A stretch of DNA of 64,000 nt from Sarcomyxa edulis. Taxonomy: Eukaryota > Basidiomycota > Agaricomycetes > Agaricales > Mycenaceae. The stretch covers positions 1,116,001 through 1,180,000 of the forward strand of contig QUOL01000011.1 in NCBI GenBank assembly GCA_009761415.1, written 5' to 3'. The translations under genes were made by a program, and so were the position numbers. This document shows, piece after piece, positions 22,022-34,337 of this stretch (within the stretch, counting starts at the first letter, position 1; every line of letters begins with the position of its first letter). Under the pieces are notes generated by a model, which had not been told where the DNA came from, searched no databases, and saw only the letters and a list, made by a program, of their open reading frames with translations.

Positions 22022-23717
22022 ATGTCTTCGCAAAAACGTTCAGAACGTAATTTACCGTCGCCTCCTGTTACTCTTCCAAGTATACAAGAAATGTATCCTG
22101 GTAACGTCACTGTCCCCATATTGCGCGAAGGTCGGGCTGACGGTACTCGCGCAGATTATCTGATGGGTACGCCGACTCAAAGCGTAACCGGACTTGACCC
22201 TCACCCTCACTATCTCCAAGATCATCGCCAACCTGCTCGTCAGGTAAGACATTCTGGCGACCAATCTCCGATGTGCATCTTGGAGCCTGATTTTTCGAAA
22301 ACCTCCAGATAGAAAGGCATCACGGTCCACTATATAATGATATTTCCGCAGGCAATAATCGGCCCCTTCCCGTACATGTCGACGAGCGTGCGAGGCGCTT
22401 AGCCTACGGACAAAAGAGTCTTCCGGCTCCCTCCGCGGCCGCTACCATCAGTCAGAGTGCTACCTCTGATATTTCGTCGTACCACACTCAAAGCGTCTAT
22501 TCTTCTCGCCCCCCTCCACCTGCAGTTTCTCTTCCTGCGTTGATGCATCGAGTTGATTCACCGTTTCAGACTCGCTACACATCCGGTAAATCTCCAGCAG
22601 CGTCTACGATTCAAACGTTGGAGACATCAGAGACGCATGGTTTTGATACTCATGAATCATCGCTGAAACACAACAACAATGTGTTTGCTAATCATGGTAC
22701 TTCGGAGCACCCTACGCCATCCGGCATCACAAACGGCTCAGTCCCTGCTTTTCGAGTCGCACCTCAGAACCGTAACACTGGTCACTTCGAGGCCCAGCGT
22801 TATCGAGCATCTATCCACTCGTCGGACGAAGCCTCCAAGGCCACTAATCCTACTCGAAGTCGATATCGCCGCCGTAGTTCTCCTCCCCCGTATCTAACTG
22901 CGAGCACTTCAACTTCATTCTTTAGCCTTAGATCAGACGATAAATCTCCAGATGAAGCGGGAGCGGAAAGCGACATCAATTATGTTGTATTTTCTGCCAC
23001 TGGCGATCTCGAGAAGACACATATTTGCCCTCACTGTCTGAAACGTTTCAATCGGCCAAGCAGCCTCCAGATACACGTTAATACTCACACTGGAGCCACA
23101 CGTGGGTTCAATTGATTTTTGTGATATACGACGTTCCAGATGTCAGCTCATTTTATCTCATTTTAGCTTTCAAATGCCCTTGGCCATCCTGCGGCCGAGA
23201 GTTCAACGTAAATTCCAATATGAAGAGGCACTACCGAGGTCACACAGAACCAGGTGTTTCTCGGAAAACAAAGGGAAGTGGACGACGGCGAAAAGGACTG
23301 GACGATGATGATCCTAGCGCGGCAGTGTCGATATCAACGAGAACGTCTATGCGCAACGAGACGTCTGCATCGGACCACCCAGATTCAGAGGACGAGGACG
23401 AGGCTTACGATGGTGTAGACGAAGAAGAGGATTTTGATTCGCAAGAAGAGCCATATCCCGAGTCGGAAACTCCGGGACCTTCTACGTCTTCCCAATATTC
23501 TGGACAGTCCCCGCCATCTTCACCGACAAGCCAGCCTGTGCACAACTTCGGGAGGACATATAGAGACTCTCGCATAGATACCAGGACTCGCTATACAACG
23601 TGGGCGTCGACCTCGCAACCTTCTTCGTTTAACGATTCACCCGCCCCTCCGTCTGCACTTATGGGATACGACTCAAAACGTTCTAGACACGTGAAAAAGG
23701 AGGATGGACGTCAATGA
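22022..23717 (+). CDS. C2H2 zinc-finger transcription factor (paralog 1)
   Basis: Predicted 503-aa nuclear DNA-binding protein. Exons: 22022-22100, 22155-22243, 22309-23101, 23167-23717; phases agree. The N-terminus contains PPVTLPSIQEMYPG, shared with the minus-strand paralog at 27154. A long Ser/Pro-rich region follows. Two tandem fingers are near 296-316 (CPHCLKRFNRPSSLQIHVNTH) and 322-346 (CPWPSCGREFNVNSNMKRH); the last intron splits the linker THTGATPF. After the fingers come a basic patch (KTKGSGRRRK) and an acidic stretch (SEDEDEAYDGVDEEEDF). The RPSSL...VNSNM.RH finger pair resembles C2H2 regulators of mushroom development, but the target is unknown. The start was chosen because exon 1 has the same 79-nt length in the paralog. 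Confidence 0.88.
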
Positions 23718-25389
23718 GGAGACGACAGTCCTGCGTGGACAAACTGATAGGTATTTCTCGCTTGATAGAAAATCTGATAACATCCTTCTCATGTACATAC
23801 AATTTTTCAGAGGTCTTGTTCCAGCCAACAATTGTCCGAAATCTCATCGGCATTCAAGAATACTGCATGACTACTCTGCGAATGAGATTTATAATGTGGT
23901 TCACAGGTCATGAACAAGGCAAGAAGCTAGAATGATACCGACGTCTTCGGATGCTATCAACGATTCCCTTCCTCACGGCTCTCCGTTAATAGTCATATTT
24001 GCGCGTTGATTGTTGATTGTTTGTGGGTAGAACTGTCCTCGTGGGCAGACCAGATTATGCTTCGTATTGGTGAGATTTGCCCTGGATCGCTTGGTTCCCC
24101 TTCACTCCGCAGAATATAAAACATGGCATGGGTGGCTGCGCTGCTTTTAAAATCTCATGACCCAGACATACGGAGACAAGACGACACGGCGCTTATCTTC
24201 AATGGTTCATCCATCGACAGCTTGCTCAGCGACAAGATGTGCCATTTTGCTGAGGTTCTCGGGTTATCCCACCACGAGGTCTGGCGTGGGATATCATATC
24301 TATGTCGTAACGAAGCTTTGGACCACAATTGAAGTGGCGGTGGCCTGATAATGGGGTTAGTCTCACTTGGCTCTGGGAAAACTCGTACTGAAACGAAGTA
24401 TTTCCCCTTTATTGAGGCATTGTTTGTCTATGCTACCATCCCAAGCTAATTGACGCCGATAGACCCTCACAAAAATCTACCTGAAATGTGCATGCCACAA
24501 TTGCTTCAGGTACAGTGATCAATGAAGTATCTAAGTTATTTCCATAAGATATACAAGGTGCCACGTTGATTTCGGACTTACCATGGTTGAACCTGCACAG
24601 GCTCCAAACGATAGGATCGATGTTGGGATTCATCACTGCCAGTGAGATACTGTTGTGCTATATATAATTGTTGATAAGTTATATTTGCGACTTATTTGAT
24701 TGCTATAGTAATGCCTTGCAACCACCAACTGAGACTGATGCAAAGCACTGTAGTACAGGACGTTCCTAGCTCTGCGCGACTTGAAATGTCCGGGATTAGC
24801 AGGAACTTTTGAAGGCCAGCGAGTAGTAGTCCGGATCTAAGGATTGTCCTACTCCGAATCGCGCATACTATCTATACCTCCTCAGCATCGATGACGGGGA
24901 CGGGGGTATCTGTCAGCCGGCCCCAGTGCCAGACTTGATTATGCATGCACATGCGACTCGGAGTTACAGAATGGAGGAACGGTCTCCGTGTTTGTCTACA
25001 AGAGACCTTCCGCGCGGTCTGTCCGCTAGTGACTCAAGGAAGCTCCGTTTACGGAACTGGGTGTGTGATCCATATGTCCAGCGCTAGCGGTGGCGTTCTC
25101 ACTGCTAACAAGCAACAAACTAGAAGAGCTACAGAGATCAAAAGAGCGGTGAAAACTACTAATAAATATGGGGCATTATCAGGAACCGAACAGAACGAAA
25201 AAGGTGATACAACAACGAGCAGTCCATATTTTCGACGACGTATAAATATCAATGTAACGATGACCCAAAAAATACACTACCCAAGTCATGTTCGTGCAAG
25301 AGCAAAGTAGTCCGGTAGTAAATTTATTTTGCGAAGAGCGGAGAAAGATAAATAGAGGAGACATCGTTGGCTTCATCATGACCAGTGCT
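23718..25389. other. Gap between convergent zinc-finger paralogs
   Basis: This region holds the two 3' ends. A GTAGGT-like intron signal may lie in the 3' UTR of paralog 1. Frames of 60-120 codons (for example 24945-25310) show no family or splice support. No repeat shared with the flanking genes is obvious. Confidence 0.5.
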
Positions 25390-27154
25390 CTACCACTGCT
25401 CCTGTTTGATATCTGCACGGGCTAGTGGTTTGGTGGGAAACGCAGGCCTCAATGAAGTAGAAACCCTCGGATCATCAAAGGATCGGGCGAATGGTGTCGA
25501 ACGAGAGTGATTGAGAGGCTGCGCACGGACATGTGACTGCGAAAATTGATAGCTGGGATTGAGCGGCGCTTGTGGAGGTGGGGAGCGGGAGGAGCTGTAT
25601 CCCGAAGCAGACGATATAGAAGGTCGTCGGTAATCATGTGGAGACTCTGAGTCTTGCAACTCATCCTCTTCCTCTCTTCCAAAATCGATATCCATATCAC
25701 GATCGTCTGCGTTAGATGCGTCATCTGCGGATTCCTCGCTCATGGTAATGCATGATATAGGCGGAGAAGTCATGAAAGGCTTCTGATCGCGAGGGCTCGT
25801 CGATAACGATGGACCTTCGGGATCGATGAAAATAAGGTTGGCCGCAGATCCCCGTCGTTTCCTCCGTTGACGGCTATCACTCGACTGCGAACGTGAAAAG
25901 CCCGGGGTAGTGTGGTTGCGCAGATGGCGCCGCATATTACTGTTCACGTTGAACTCGCGGCCGCATTCTGGCCAAGGACACCTGAAGGCTGGAAAACACA
26001 CAACGATTGTGGGTATTGATGACGTGAATCGAGGTAAAGTCGACTCACGAGTAACTCCTGTGTGGGTGTTGAAATGGATTCGTAGGCTGCTTGGACGATT
26101 GAAGCGTTTCGAACACTCGGGACATACATGCTTTTTGCCGCTATCTCCACCACCGCTAGAAATATCGCCACCATCGCTATCAAGGTCATGCGCAGCAGGG
26201 CGTTGCCGTTCATGTGTGCCACTACGGGCATCTGGAGACGCAGGGAAGGAGAGAATTGTGGAGTAAGAAGTAGGGGATGGAGGGGGAGAATCAGACTTGA
26301 GAACAGTCGATACGGATGTAGGTTTAGTTTTTCCCCAATCTCGCTGAGAGGCGGTGTCTCGGTCTCGTCGACGGTCCTGCGAGCGCGAGGCAGCTTGGCT
26401 ATGACTGTCTAGCGTTACCCTAAATAAGGGAGAAGAGCCGTTCGCGATACCAGCCGGAGAGACGTGATTAGATGCTGGGTTCACACGATTATTGGGGAAC
26501 GTGCTACTCGACGTTATATGTTCGAGTGAAGATCCTGTTGGATTCGATCGTAAGACATCGAAGGAACAGTTGTGAGCGTTTGGAGAGCCCATGACAAATG
26601 AAGGTGAGGGAAGAGAGCACGTTGCATTTGGAGTGTGATTGTGGAAAGTGAAGTTGGTCGATGCAGGTGGCTTTGAGGGCGAGGTGGAGTTATGGGATTT
26701 AGGCTCTGAAGAGAGCGTAGACGAAGAAGTGGCAGAGGAGGACGATGAGAAACAATTTCGTCGGGTATCAGCAGCAGCAGGGGAGGCTACGGATGAAGGT
26801 GATGTCAAGTGACGTGAAGGCTGCTCACGAGGTGCAGCAGGTATAGAACGATCCTCAAGGGTAGGAGGGCGCAGATAACTGTCCTGCTAAATTACCGACA
26901 AATCAGCTTTCTGGTTATTACGGTTTAATTGGTATTTACACACCCTAGCGTCCGATCGCTGAGGATAGGTGTGAGACCTGCTAGACCTAGTGGTGGGTGG
27001 CCTCTGTGGGATATAATCTAAGATAAAGGATTGTCTTAGTAGACAATAACGATGAGATAGCGGTGAGATCATTACCAGGAAACATTTCATGCAGGCTAGG
27101 AAGAGTTACTGTAGATTCTGGTGCACCGTTGGATTGACGGTGAGCGGGGGCCAT
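25390..27154 (-). CDS. C2H2 zinc-finger transcription factor (paralog 2)
   Basis: Predicted 529-aa nuclear protein. Exons in gene order: 27154-27076, 27017-26944, 26886-26049, 25988-25390; phases agree and match paralog 1 in number and intron placement. The N-terminus carries TVTLPSLHEMFPG and the linker after intron 1 is DYIPQRPPTT. The fingers near 305-355 are CPECSKRFNRPSSLRIHFNT and CPWPECGREFNVNSNMRRH, followed by HTTPGFSRSQ. A basic stretch and an acidic segment (DDASNADDRDMDIDFGREEE) again follow, then a Ser/Pro tail ending KPLARADIKQEQW. Compared with paralog 1 the fingers are nearly the same while the flanks have diverged widely, as expected of two factors binding similar sites. It is convergent with paralog 1. 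Confidence 0.88.
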
Positions 27155-30100
27155 GATAGCACAAGAGATAAACACGGGGAAGTACGTGGACGGGTGATGT
27201 GAGTTTGAGACGAGTATATAAACAATTCCGAATCGGGCGGTGATGGAGGACGAAGGACGCTAGGAATAGTAGCAAGCCAATGCAATACAATGTTTCGAGA
27301 ATGAAGATGACGATCGGGGCTTTTGATTCAACAAGCCGGGCCGCTGGAGTGGCGATGGACACAAGATCAATAGGTTCTGGAATACAGGTTCGTAAGGAGT
27401 AAATTATAGTGGAGGTTTGCGAGAGAAGATGGGCGCTTTTGATGGCCGAGGGTATGGGTTTATCGCAGCAAATGGAAAGTTTGGAGTCTCTTACGAATGA
27501 ACGACCAAGGCGGCTCTCGATGGGCGGATACGATGGGAGGTCGTTTCTGCGATCCTTTCGGAAGTCAAGGAGGGGGGGAAGGAAACCGTAGGCCGCGCTG
27601 ACTCGAGCTTTAAAGTAACGGCAATAATGGATCCGACGAGGCCGAGGTTAAAGAAGGATCACATATTACAAGGATTGGCACCTCGATTCGGTAGACTCAC
27701 GCCGCCATCAAATGGGGAAATAGCTCCCCTTATCCTTGGGCGTGGAATCTGGCGATCTGCGGCTAGTAGTGGAAACTAGACGCCGCAGAATTTTCACACC
27801 GTTGGAATCGAAAGCATACACTGAACACCGTCAATATTCATCACGACATGTTGTGTGTGCAAATCAATCTGTACCCACCTTTCGTCGCACGAACAGCATT
27901 GAATTATTGAAAGATTATCCATAAGACAACCTGTCATCCAAACAGGTAAAGAGAATGCCCTCGAGTCAAGATTTGCGCCAACTTCTTGCAGGCGCGCGTA
28001 ATTCTAATTGTACACGCAAAGGTCCCGAGGGTTTTGGGCATCCGGATCCGAGGCCGTGACTCACCGAAGAAAGTAATGATTCAAAGATCAGCGCCAGCGG
28101 CCTACACGGAGATGCAACGTGTGACCTTTTTCGGAGGAGTCCCAACTCACGAAGGTGCTATTCAAGACCCAAGAGGCGATGGGCAGAAGCTTCCTGTTCA
28201 GACCTTGTCAATGAGGAATTCGAGTTCCTGGGATGGACAGCGCTCGAGTAGCTCACCTCGTGCTCCACCGCTGGCAGATACAGCTATGGGCAAGCCACAG
28301 TTCCTGAGATGGTGAGAAACGAGGAAATCCAAAAGAAAACTTGCGGAGCAATACCGTAAAGCTCCGACCGACTTGTCTCCGCTCGCATTTTTGAGATTCA
28401 GAGTCCGCGATCCAGCGCCGAACGTCCCCGTGACACTGAGTCCCTTACTGCGCCTCCTCCCTTGCCTCCACAATGGTCACACCCCATGATATTGACCTAC
28501 TAGTGGAAATACAATCCTGAATTTTCAGTGCTGTTCGCAGCAAGTATTCAATTTTAGCCCTGACATGGCCACGTACTTGCTCGGGGTGTGGGGATCCGGC
28601 GGAGCAGTTCACTGATCCACATTTCGTTGGTGCCTCATCCCAAACTGACAAAGTCCCTGACAGACCGTGTTCGACTTTTGATGTCTCCTCATGGCTCTTG
28701 GCGTCAATCCGGTTACTTGAAAAATAGAGGTTTATGATCGTCGTCTATATTGGGACATGTTCCACCCAGTCGTGCTGAGTCACTGTGCGATCTACTCGTG
28801 CGCCCCGGCATCCTAACAATCCTCCCGTGTATCCATCATCGTATTTTCACGGAAAAGGTTCCACGAGGATGACTTTCTTCACCGATGAGATCGATGCGAC
28901 TCTACTAGGAAAACACGTCAACGCGTCAACCTGCACAAGCAACGCACAAGTACGACGCGCCCAGAAGTTAGCCATTTGCCTTCTCTCATTTTTGACTTTC
29001 ATACTCGAGCTCCCTGGACTGCGCGGACCAAATAGCTCAGTCTACTAGTTATGCCAGTGGCCCATCCTGATCTCTCCTCCGTGGCGCACTAGCTCCGATA
29101 GAGTACATCCATCCGATAATGCAAGCTCAAGAACGTCACATCTCCTCATTCCTATTCTTGAACCATGCGGAAAATCCCTAAAGCAGCATCCATATTACCT
29201 GAGGTGATCCTCCGTCTCATCGCAGACACGTTCATGTGAATTCAGTCCGTCAATGCAGAGTTCTCCCCGAGGCTGTCGGGCGACATGTGGCGTCTAGAGG
29301 GGGCTTATGGAGTCGCCACTACCTAAATGTCAACAGGATATTCGATGTCTCTGCTCTTTAGCAACTCGGATGCATAGTAAACTTGTCTTCCCATACAACT
29401 GCGTCCATAGACTCGAGCTAGGCTACGGCTATTAATTCAAGCGTATAGGGGTACAAGGCACTGTGCTGTAAGCATCCGAAGAGAGGTGCCCCGGATTTGA
29501 ACAAAGGACGATCTTCTGGATTGGCCAGAAGAGAGGCTCGGTGACCTAAAATGTGACCGGTTATCACGCACTTATGCTTTCATGGGGATCACTGTAGAAT
29601 CATACAAAGAAGGGAGCAGAGGATGACTACTCTTCCGCCATCCATGTACATTTCAACTCCGACGTACACGTACGGACATCCTCTTAGTATTACACGGTGT
29701 CTGTCCAGTGGGATACCACCCCCGGGGAAAGCGGCGCAAGGGCGGCCGTGTAAGAAAATGGTGGTGAGATGTCACCGTGCAATTGAGAGCAGCCATATGC
29801 ATGTGGGCGCCAACTAAACCTTACAGTCAAGGAACAGTGCATGCTCGTAGAAATCCTTATGGAGAGTTCACATCTGTATTCCAGCTCTTGGGAGCGTCTA
29901 TCAGAAACAAGAGCATGTAACAGACATGCGAACGGGGGAAACTCACTCGGAGGTTCAATCAAAAGCGCCAATCCAAAGATGAATCGATGACAATTCGGTG
30001 GAAAGAGCCCTAGAGGAGCACTCATTGCTGCGAAAAGGGTTCAAAAAGCTCTGCACTCATCGATATCATCTGAACGGATCACTTACGCAGAGGTTGACGT

Positions 30101-31995
30101 ATCAGCTCTGCTTCTTCCGCTCGACAAACAAGACACCGGACCCCCGCAATGTGAGATTGTCCTGGATGATTGGACGATAAAAACAACAAAGGCCCGGGCA
30201 GAGTTTGGAGAGAGGGGGAGATATGGGAAACTTCGGCCAAAATCTGCATGGCTCCTGACGCATCGCAAGGGCACAGTGATGTCAGGGAAGATAGATTCGC
30301 CTCGAACTTGATACCTAGATTCCATTGCGCAGTCGCTCTTGGGAACAAGGTTGCGAGCAATGATTGCGGATGGTGTTGAGTCGATAAGCTGCAATCAGAG
30401 GAAACCTTGACTGCTTGAATAGGAATATTGACTGTACCTGCGTGATGACCGCAAGCGTAGCCTATCCTGCGCGCATTTCGTTGAAGGATATTGTACACAC
30501 CTACACGACGAACGCCAACTGAAGGAAAGCGCACGAAGAACGCCAACTGAGGGAAAGCGAGGATGGAGAAGCAGTCTGAGTACATACGATCCACAATCAG
30601 ATGGATATGTCGAAGCTGATCTGATCACGGTATATCCCCTATAGAATTCTGGGAAGATGAAGTACGGCGCTGGGGCACACACGCCCCGATGATCGCAAAG
30701 ATGGTCAATCCTGCGCGAGATGTCTGGAGAATAAAAGTTTGGTTAACATGGCCGAACGATATTATATTGTGGGTAGGAAGGAAATTAATGAAAATCTAAC
30801 CATAAAGGATACGTATCGTTTCCGAGCTTGCTCGGTTCCATATTATGTAGACCGGTCAACAACGTCAATGTCAACTTCAGAGACGGCGTACGATGATGTA
30901 TACACGAATAAAAACGTTTTGTATGCAATGCATACATTGGGTGGTAGTCCGCATCTTTCGTAGAACGCACATATCTATCAGCCTCCCATGATGATGACGA
31001 GACGGTGATGGTGCGTACGATTTAGTTCTGATGAATCAAACTTGAATTTGGATCAGATGAGCACGTATGGATAGAGTTACGGGTGCAGTCGCAGTGAAAG
31101 AGCGTTATACACGGTAACAAAAAATGGGGTTGTTTGTTTTCGATGGGAGGCACTGATCCTTGAAGATGTTGTGTCTTCTAGACACGACTTGATCTGTCTA
31201 CGAGTTCGAGCTGTTGGGTTCGAATGTTGCCACGGTCAGTGGATCGAATGGTACACGAGAGTGCCTATCATGGCCAGATTCGGTTCAATCACATGGTCTG
31301 CGAAAAAATTCTTAGGATCATCAGACACGAGAAATCTGTTTCTATAAGTCGTCTGAATGTTGGGCTAGTCAACCAAGACAATCCAAACATCACTCACTTG
31401 GTCGTGGAGAACATCGAAATCGAGATCAGAAACAAAGAAGCTGCACTGTAGACAACAGGCGATGTCTGACATCAGATTCAGCCCATCACGCGGATACGCC
31501 ACAATCCTGTTAGCCCCCAAATTGAGGAGTATAGCCGGCGGGCGTCGGGCGACGTTGAGAAGAATATAGTCATGCCGTGTGCAACAGCATGCATATTTCA
31601 AATCGTCGAAAGGCACTGGAGGGAAAGGCCAGATGTTCAGCGCACAATAACGATATACCATGGAGTGGAGCCTTGCCTTGCGTCTGAACAGTCCGCCATG
31701 AATGTACTAGCATTAGCGTTTTCGTAAACAAGCTCGTAGACAGGAAGCAAGGCTCGATAGCTGAATAGTAAGTGCATTGCGATTTGATGTAATATGATTG
31801 AATGTTGTAGCTGTAGGATCAGTGGCACGACAGATGCAGAATCGTGCAAGAGTGTACCCCTTGAAGAAAGTCTCAGTCGAAACGAGAAGCGAAATCATCT
31901 AGAGACCATGGACGACTCACCGAGAAGCTAGATCCTAGATCGATTGATTGTGTGAGAGACTAGAGAGTCCACAACGTGTTCGCGCGGCACACATC
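27155..31995. other. 4.8-kb gap with weak or decayed signals
   Basis: No gene can be supported. A short frame near 29165 reads MRKIPKAASILPEVILRLIA and then meets a stop; it resembles the start of an F-box domain and may be a relic. Near 30505-30560 a ~27-base unit (GAACGCCAACTGA(A/G)GGAAAGCG) is tandemly repeated. A minus-strand 171-codon frame at 30079-30594 and a 98-codon frame at 31365-31661 have splice-like sites around them but no recognisable domain. The first ~250 bases are the promoter of zinc-finger paralog 2. Confidence 0.45.
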
Positions 31996-33077
31996 TCAAG
32001 GCTGTTGACCTTCTAACAAACTGGCGATGAAAGTGGCGAACGACTCCTGAACCTCGTCCGGTGATATCACTCCAGGCCTCGATTCGTCTCCAGGGCGGTA
32101 TTTACCTGTTTTGACTTGTCGAAGAATGTCAGAAAGTGCCATAGACAAAGATGAAAGCTAGCAGCTAAATGGGGATTATGATACACACCCAATACCCTCC
32201 ACAGCCCAAGTTCCAGCGCTCCTTCGCCTAAATCAGCCTCCACATCGTCACCTACTATGGCTATCTTCCCTCGCTCTCCATGTTTGAATTCGCTCTCCCG
32301 GAAATCACCGATGACGGTCTCAAAAAATTCCTTCGTAGGCTTCCCAACGACATGTGCTTTGACGCCGGAAGCATGCTCCAGAGCAGTAACAAAAGGGCCT
32401 GGACCGAGGGACAGGCCTGACGATGATTGAATGAATTTGGCTCTATGTGTCGCCAAAAGTGGAACGTCTGGGCGGATAATCAAAGAAGAGGAATCTGATA
32501 CACAGGTCTGACGACCGGATAGCGAATGTTCACCGATAAGAACACGAAAAGCCGTATTTAGGTCCTCGTAGGTGAACCTTGAACGTGCGAGACCTATTAC
32601 TACGGAATCGTACTGCGCGTTCGCATCGATATCAGGAGATGAAGGTCTTGCGATTGATTCCTCGATCTCATTGCGCGCTGAGTCTGACAGAAGTATGTAA
32701 GGTCTGTTCAGCCAACAAGATCAGGAGGATATATTTGTTGATTGTGGAAAGATGGAGCACCTTTTGATATTCAGGTCCTTTATGGCTCGTTTCATGGCTC
32801 CGATACTGGTCCACACTTCCTCCCTGTCATCACTATCACAATTAGTTTGCTGTGACCGGATTGAAAAGCCCATCCCGATCAATCGCTGCGTCAACGATTG
32901 AGTCGATTCCTTGCTTGTATTGCTACAGAACCTGAAGGGGGTTCCAGAGTCCCGGAGAAGCTGCAGGGCCTCGACAGCATTCGGGGTAGGGGTGGACCCG
33001 ATGTGTAAGTTGCCTGATAGGTCAATTAATAGAGCACGAATGAAAGGTCGGCCATGAGGTGTTGTCACAGTCTCCAT
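31996..33077 (-). CDS. HAD-superfamily phosphatase (HDHD2/LHPP-like)
   Basis: A 294-aa soluble hydrolase of the HAD IIA type, which removes phosphate from small or phospho-amino-acid substrates; the exact substrate is unknown. Exons in gene order: 33077-32761, 32703-32534, 32467-32189, 32114-31996. Motif I is LLIDLSGNLHIG with nucleophile Asp19, motif II FCSNTSKES, motif III VVGKPTKEFF and motif IV AIVGDDVEADLG; all key residues are present. SLGPGPFVTALE and the ending VKTGKYRPGD are typical of HDHD2. The 66-nt intron at 32533-32468 is a multiple of three with a weak GTGAAC donor; if retained the protein would be 316 aa with an insertion, so retention would not break the frame. I prefer splicing because the joined RVLIDVPLLATHRAKF fits the family. 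Confidence 0.9.
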
Positions 33078-34043
33078 TCCCTCGATGTCAAGTTGAGACT
33101 CGACCGGACCTCAAGACTAAGTCAGTTCACTGAAGGAGTTTTGCGGATGGTTATATTTAGAAGCGGAGTTTGTGAGTTCGGTAATTTTTGGAGTTCAATT
33201 GCCGCTCGAAGCTTTTGACCAACAACCATCAATTCAAGAACAAAGGAAAAAGTCGGCGAAAAAAAGGTAATTGTTTTTGGTATTCGCCATCTCTCTGCTG
33301 TCCATCTCCCCCTAGCTAGACTTTGGATGCAAGAAAGTCTGGTTCGTACGCGCCTGAGTGAGGATTGACGTTCAGTCCCACGCGGTCCAGTCACGTCCAA
33401 CTTGCGACCAACGTAACGCGTCTGTCTAGTCACCCGCGGCCGAACCAGAACTTCTGTCACCTTGGCAGCGAACCACAAACTCAGCTCCATTTTATGCTAT
33501 TTGTGTTCATACTGTTCCCCGCACTAGTCATGCTCTCCTAGGATCAGTTGTCCTTGGGTCCTCCGTCCACTGCTCAGTTTCTCTGTCACAAGACCCATTC
33601 AGTTGCAACCTCTTCTGCCAAGTTTTTGGACTGACATGAGCTTGACAGACCCTTGTATTATATACGACGTCGCCGGACTTGGGCTCTTACGCCGGTGCTG
33701 TACCAGGCAAAGACCCGTGGAGTTTTGTTCCCGCAATTTTTGCGGAATACCCCGGTAACGGAGATACCAGGTCGCCACTGCCCATTGAGTGAATTATGCC
33801 GATATAATTCTCCTGTATCTTATCAACCCAATAGTGACTTGGTAAGCTCAAACTTTCCGTTGCTCCGATCTAGCAATATCTTCGAAGAGAATCTTGCTTT
33901 CCAACGGCGGCCCTTTCATAAGCTCTGATCCAGGAAAAAGAGACAGTGCAATGCTCGTCGAATATGGCTAGCCTTCTACCCTCGTCGTCGACCCACGCTT
34001 GCTTTACTCGAAGCCAAGTCCCAAAATATCCCAGGCCGTATTC
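33078..34043. other. Intergenic region upstream of the HAD gene
   Basis: The first 300-400 bases are the HAD promoter. The rest holds short frames without family or splice support. Confidence 0.45.
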
Positions 34044-34337
34044 ATGGATCACAGTGAAATAGCTGTCCCCTTCTTCTTTCTTATCTATGTCACTCTTCCA
34101 TGTGTATCTCTTCCACTCTCATCTAGTCGACGGCAGCTGTTGCCTCTTAGTGACACCATCAGGTCTTGTGGTATGTCTAGTCTTTCTTGGTCAAAACCTT
34201 AACCTGACCTCAAAGATAGCCGCAAATCAACGATGTCAGCAGTCATCGCAGGCCGCGAAGACACTCGGACACAATTGCTCACTCATCAGCAGAAACCCCT
34301 GGTACGGCGTGTCGAAGCTTCGTACAGAACCCTTTGA
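34044..34337 (+). CDS. Small hypothetical protein, possibly secreted (weak)
   Basis: Two exons, 34044-34170 and 34216-34337, joined by a 45-nt intron with a GTATGT donor, a CTTAACCTGAC branch region and a CAAAG acceptor, give an 82-aa frame. The first 30 residues (MDHSEIAVPFFFLIYVTLPC) are hydrophobic, like a signal peptide. No domain is recognised. A longer alternative frame continues through 34437 into a second intron-like pair (GTAAGT near 34420, TATTTAG near 34465), so this may instead be part of a larger or non-coding spliced transcript. Confidence 0.25.

Noticed and set aside
29480..29520. tRNA-like TTCAAATCC on the minus strand
   Set aside because: The expected T-stem does not pair and no anticodon arm or acceptor stem can be built around it.
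30079..30594. 171-codon minus-strand frame
   Set aside because: It overlaps an unrelated 103-codon frame on the same strand and has no recognisable domain; part of it reads through a 27-base tandem repeat.
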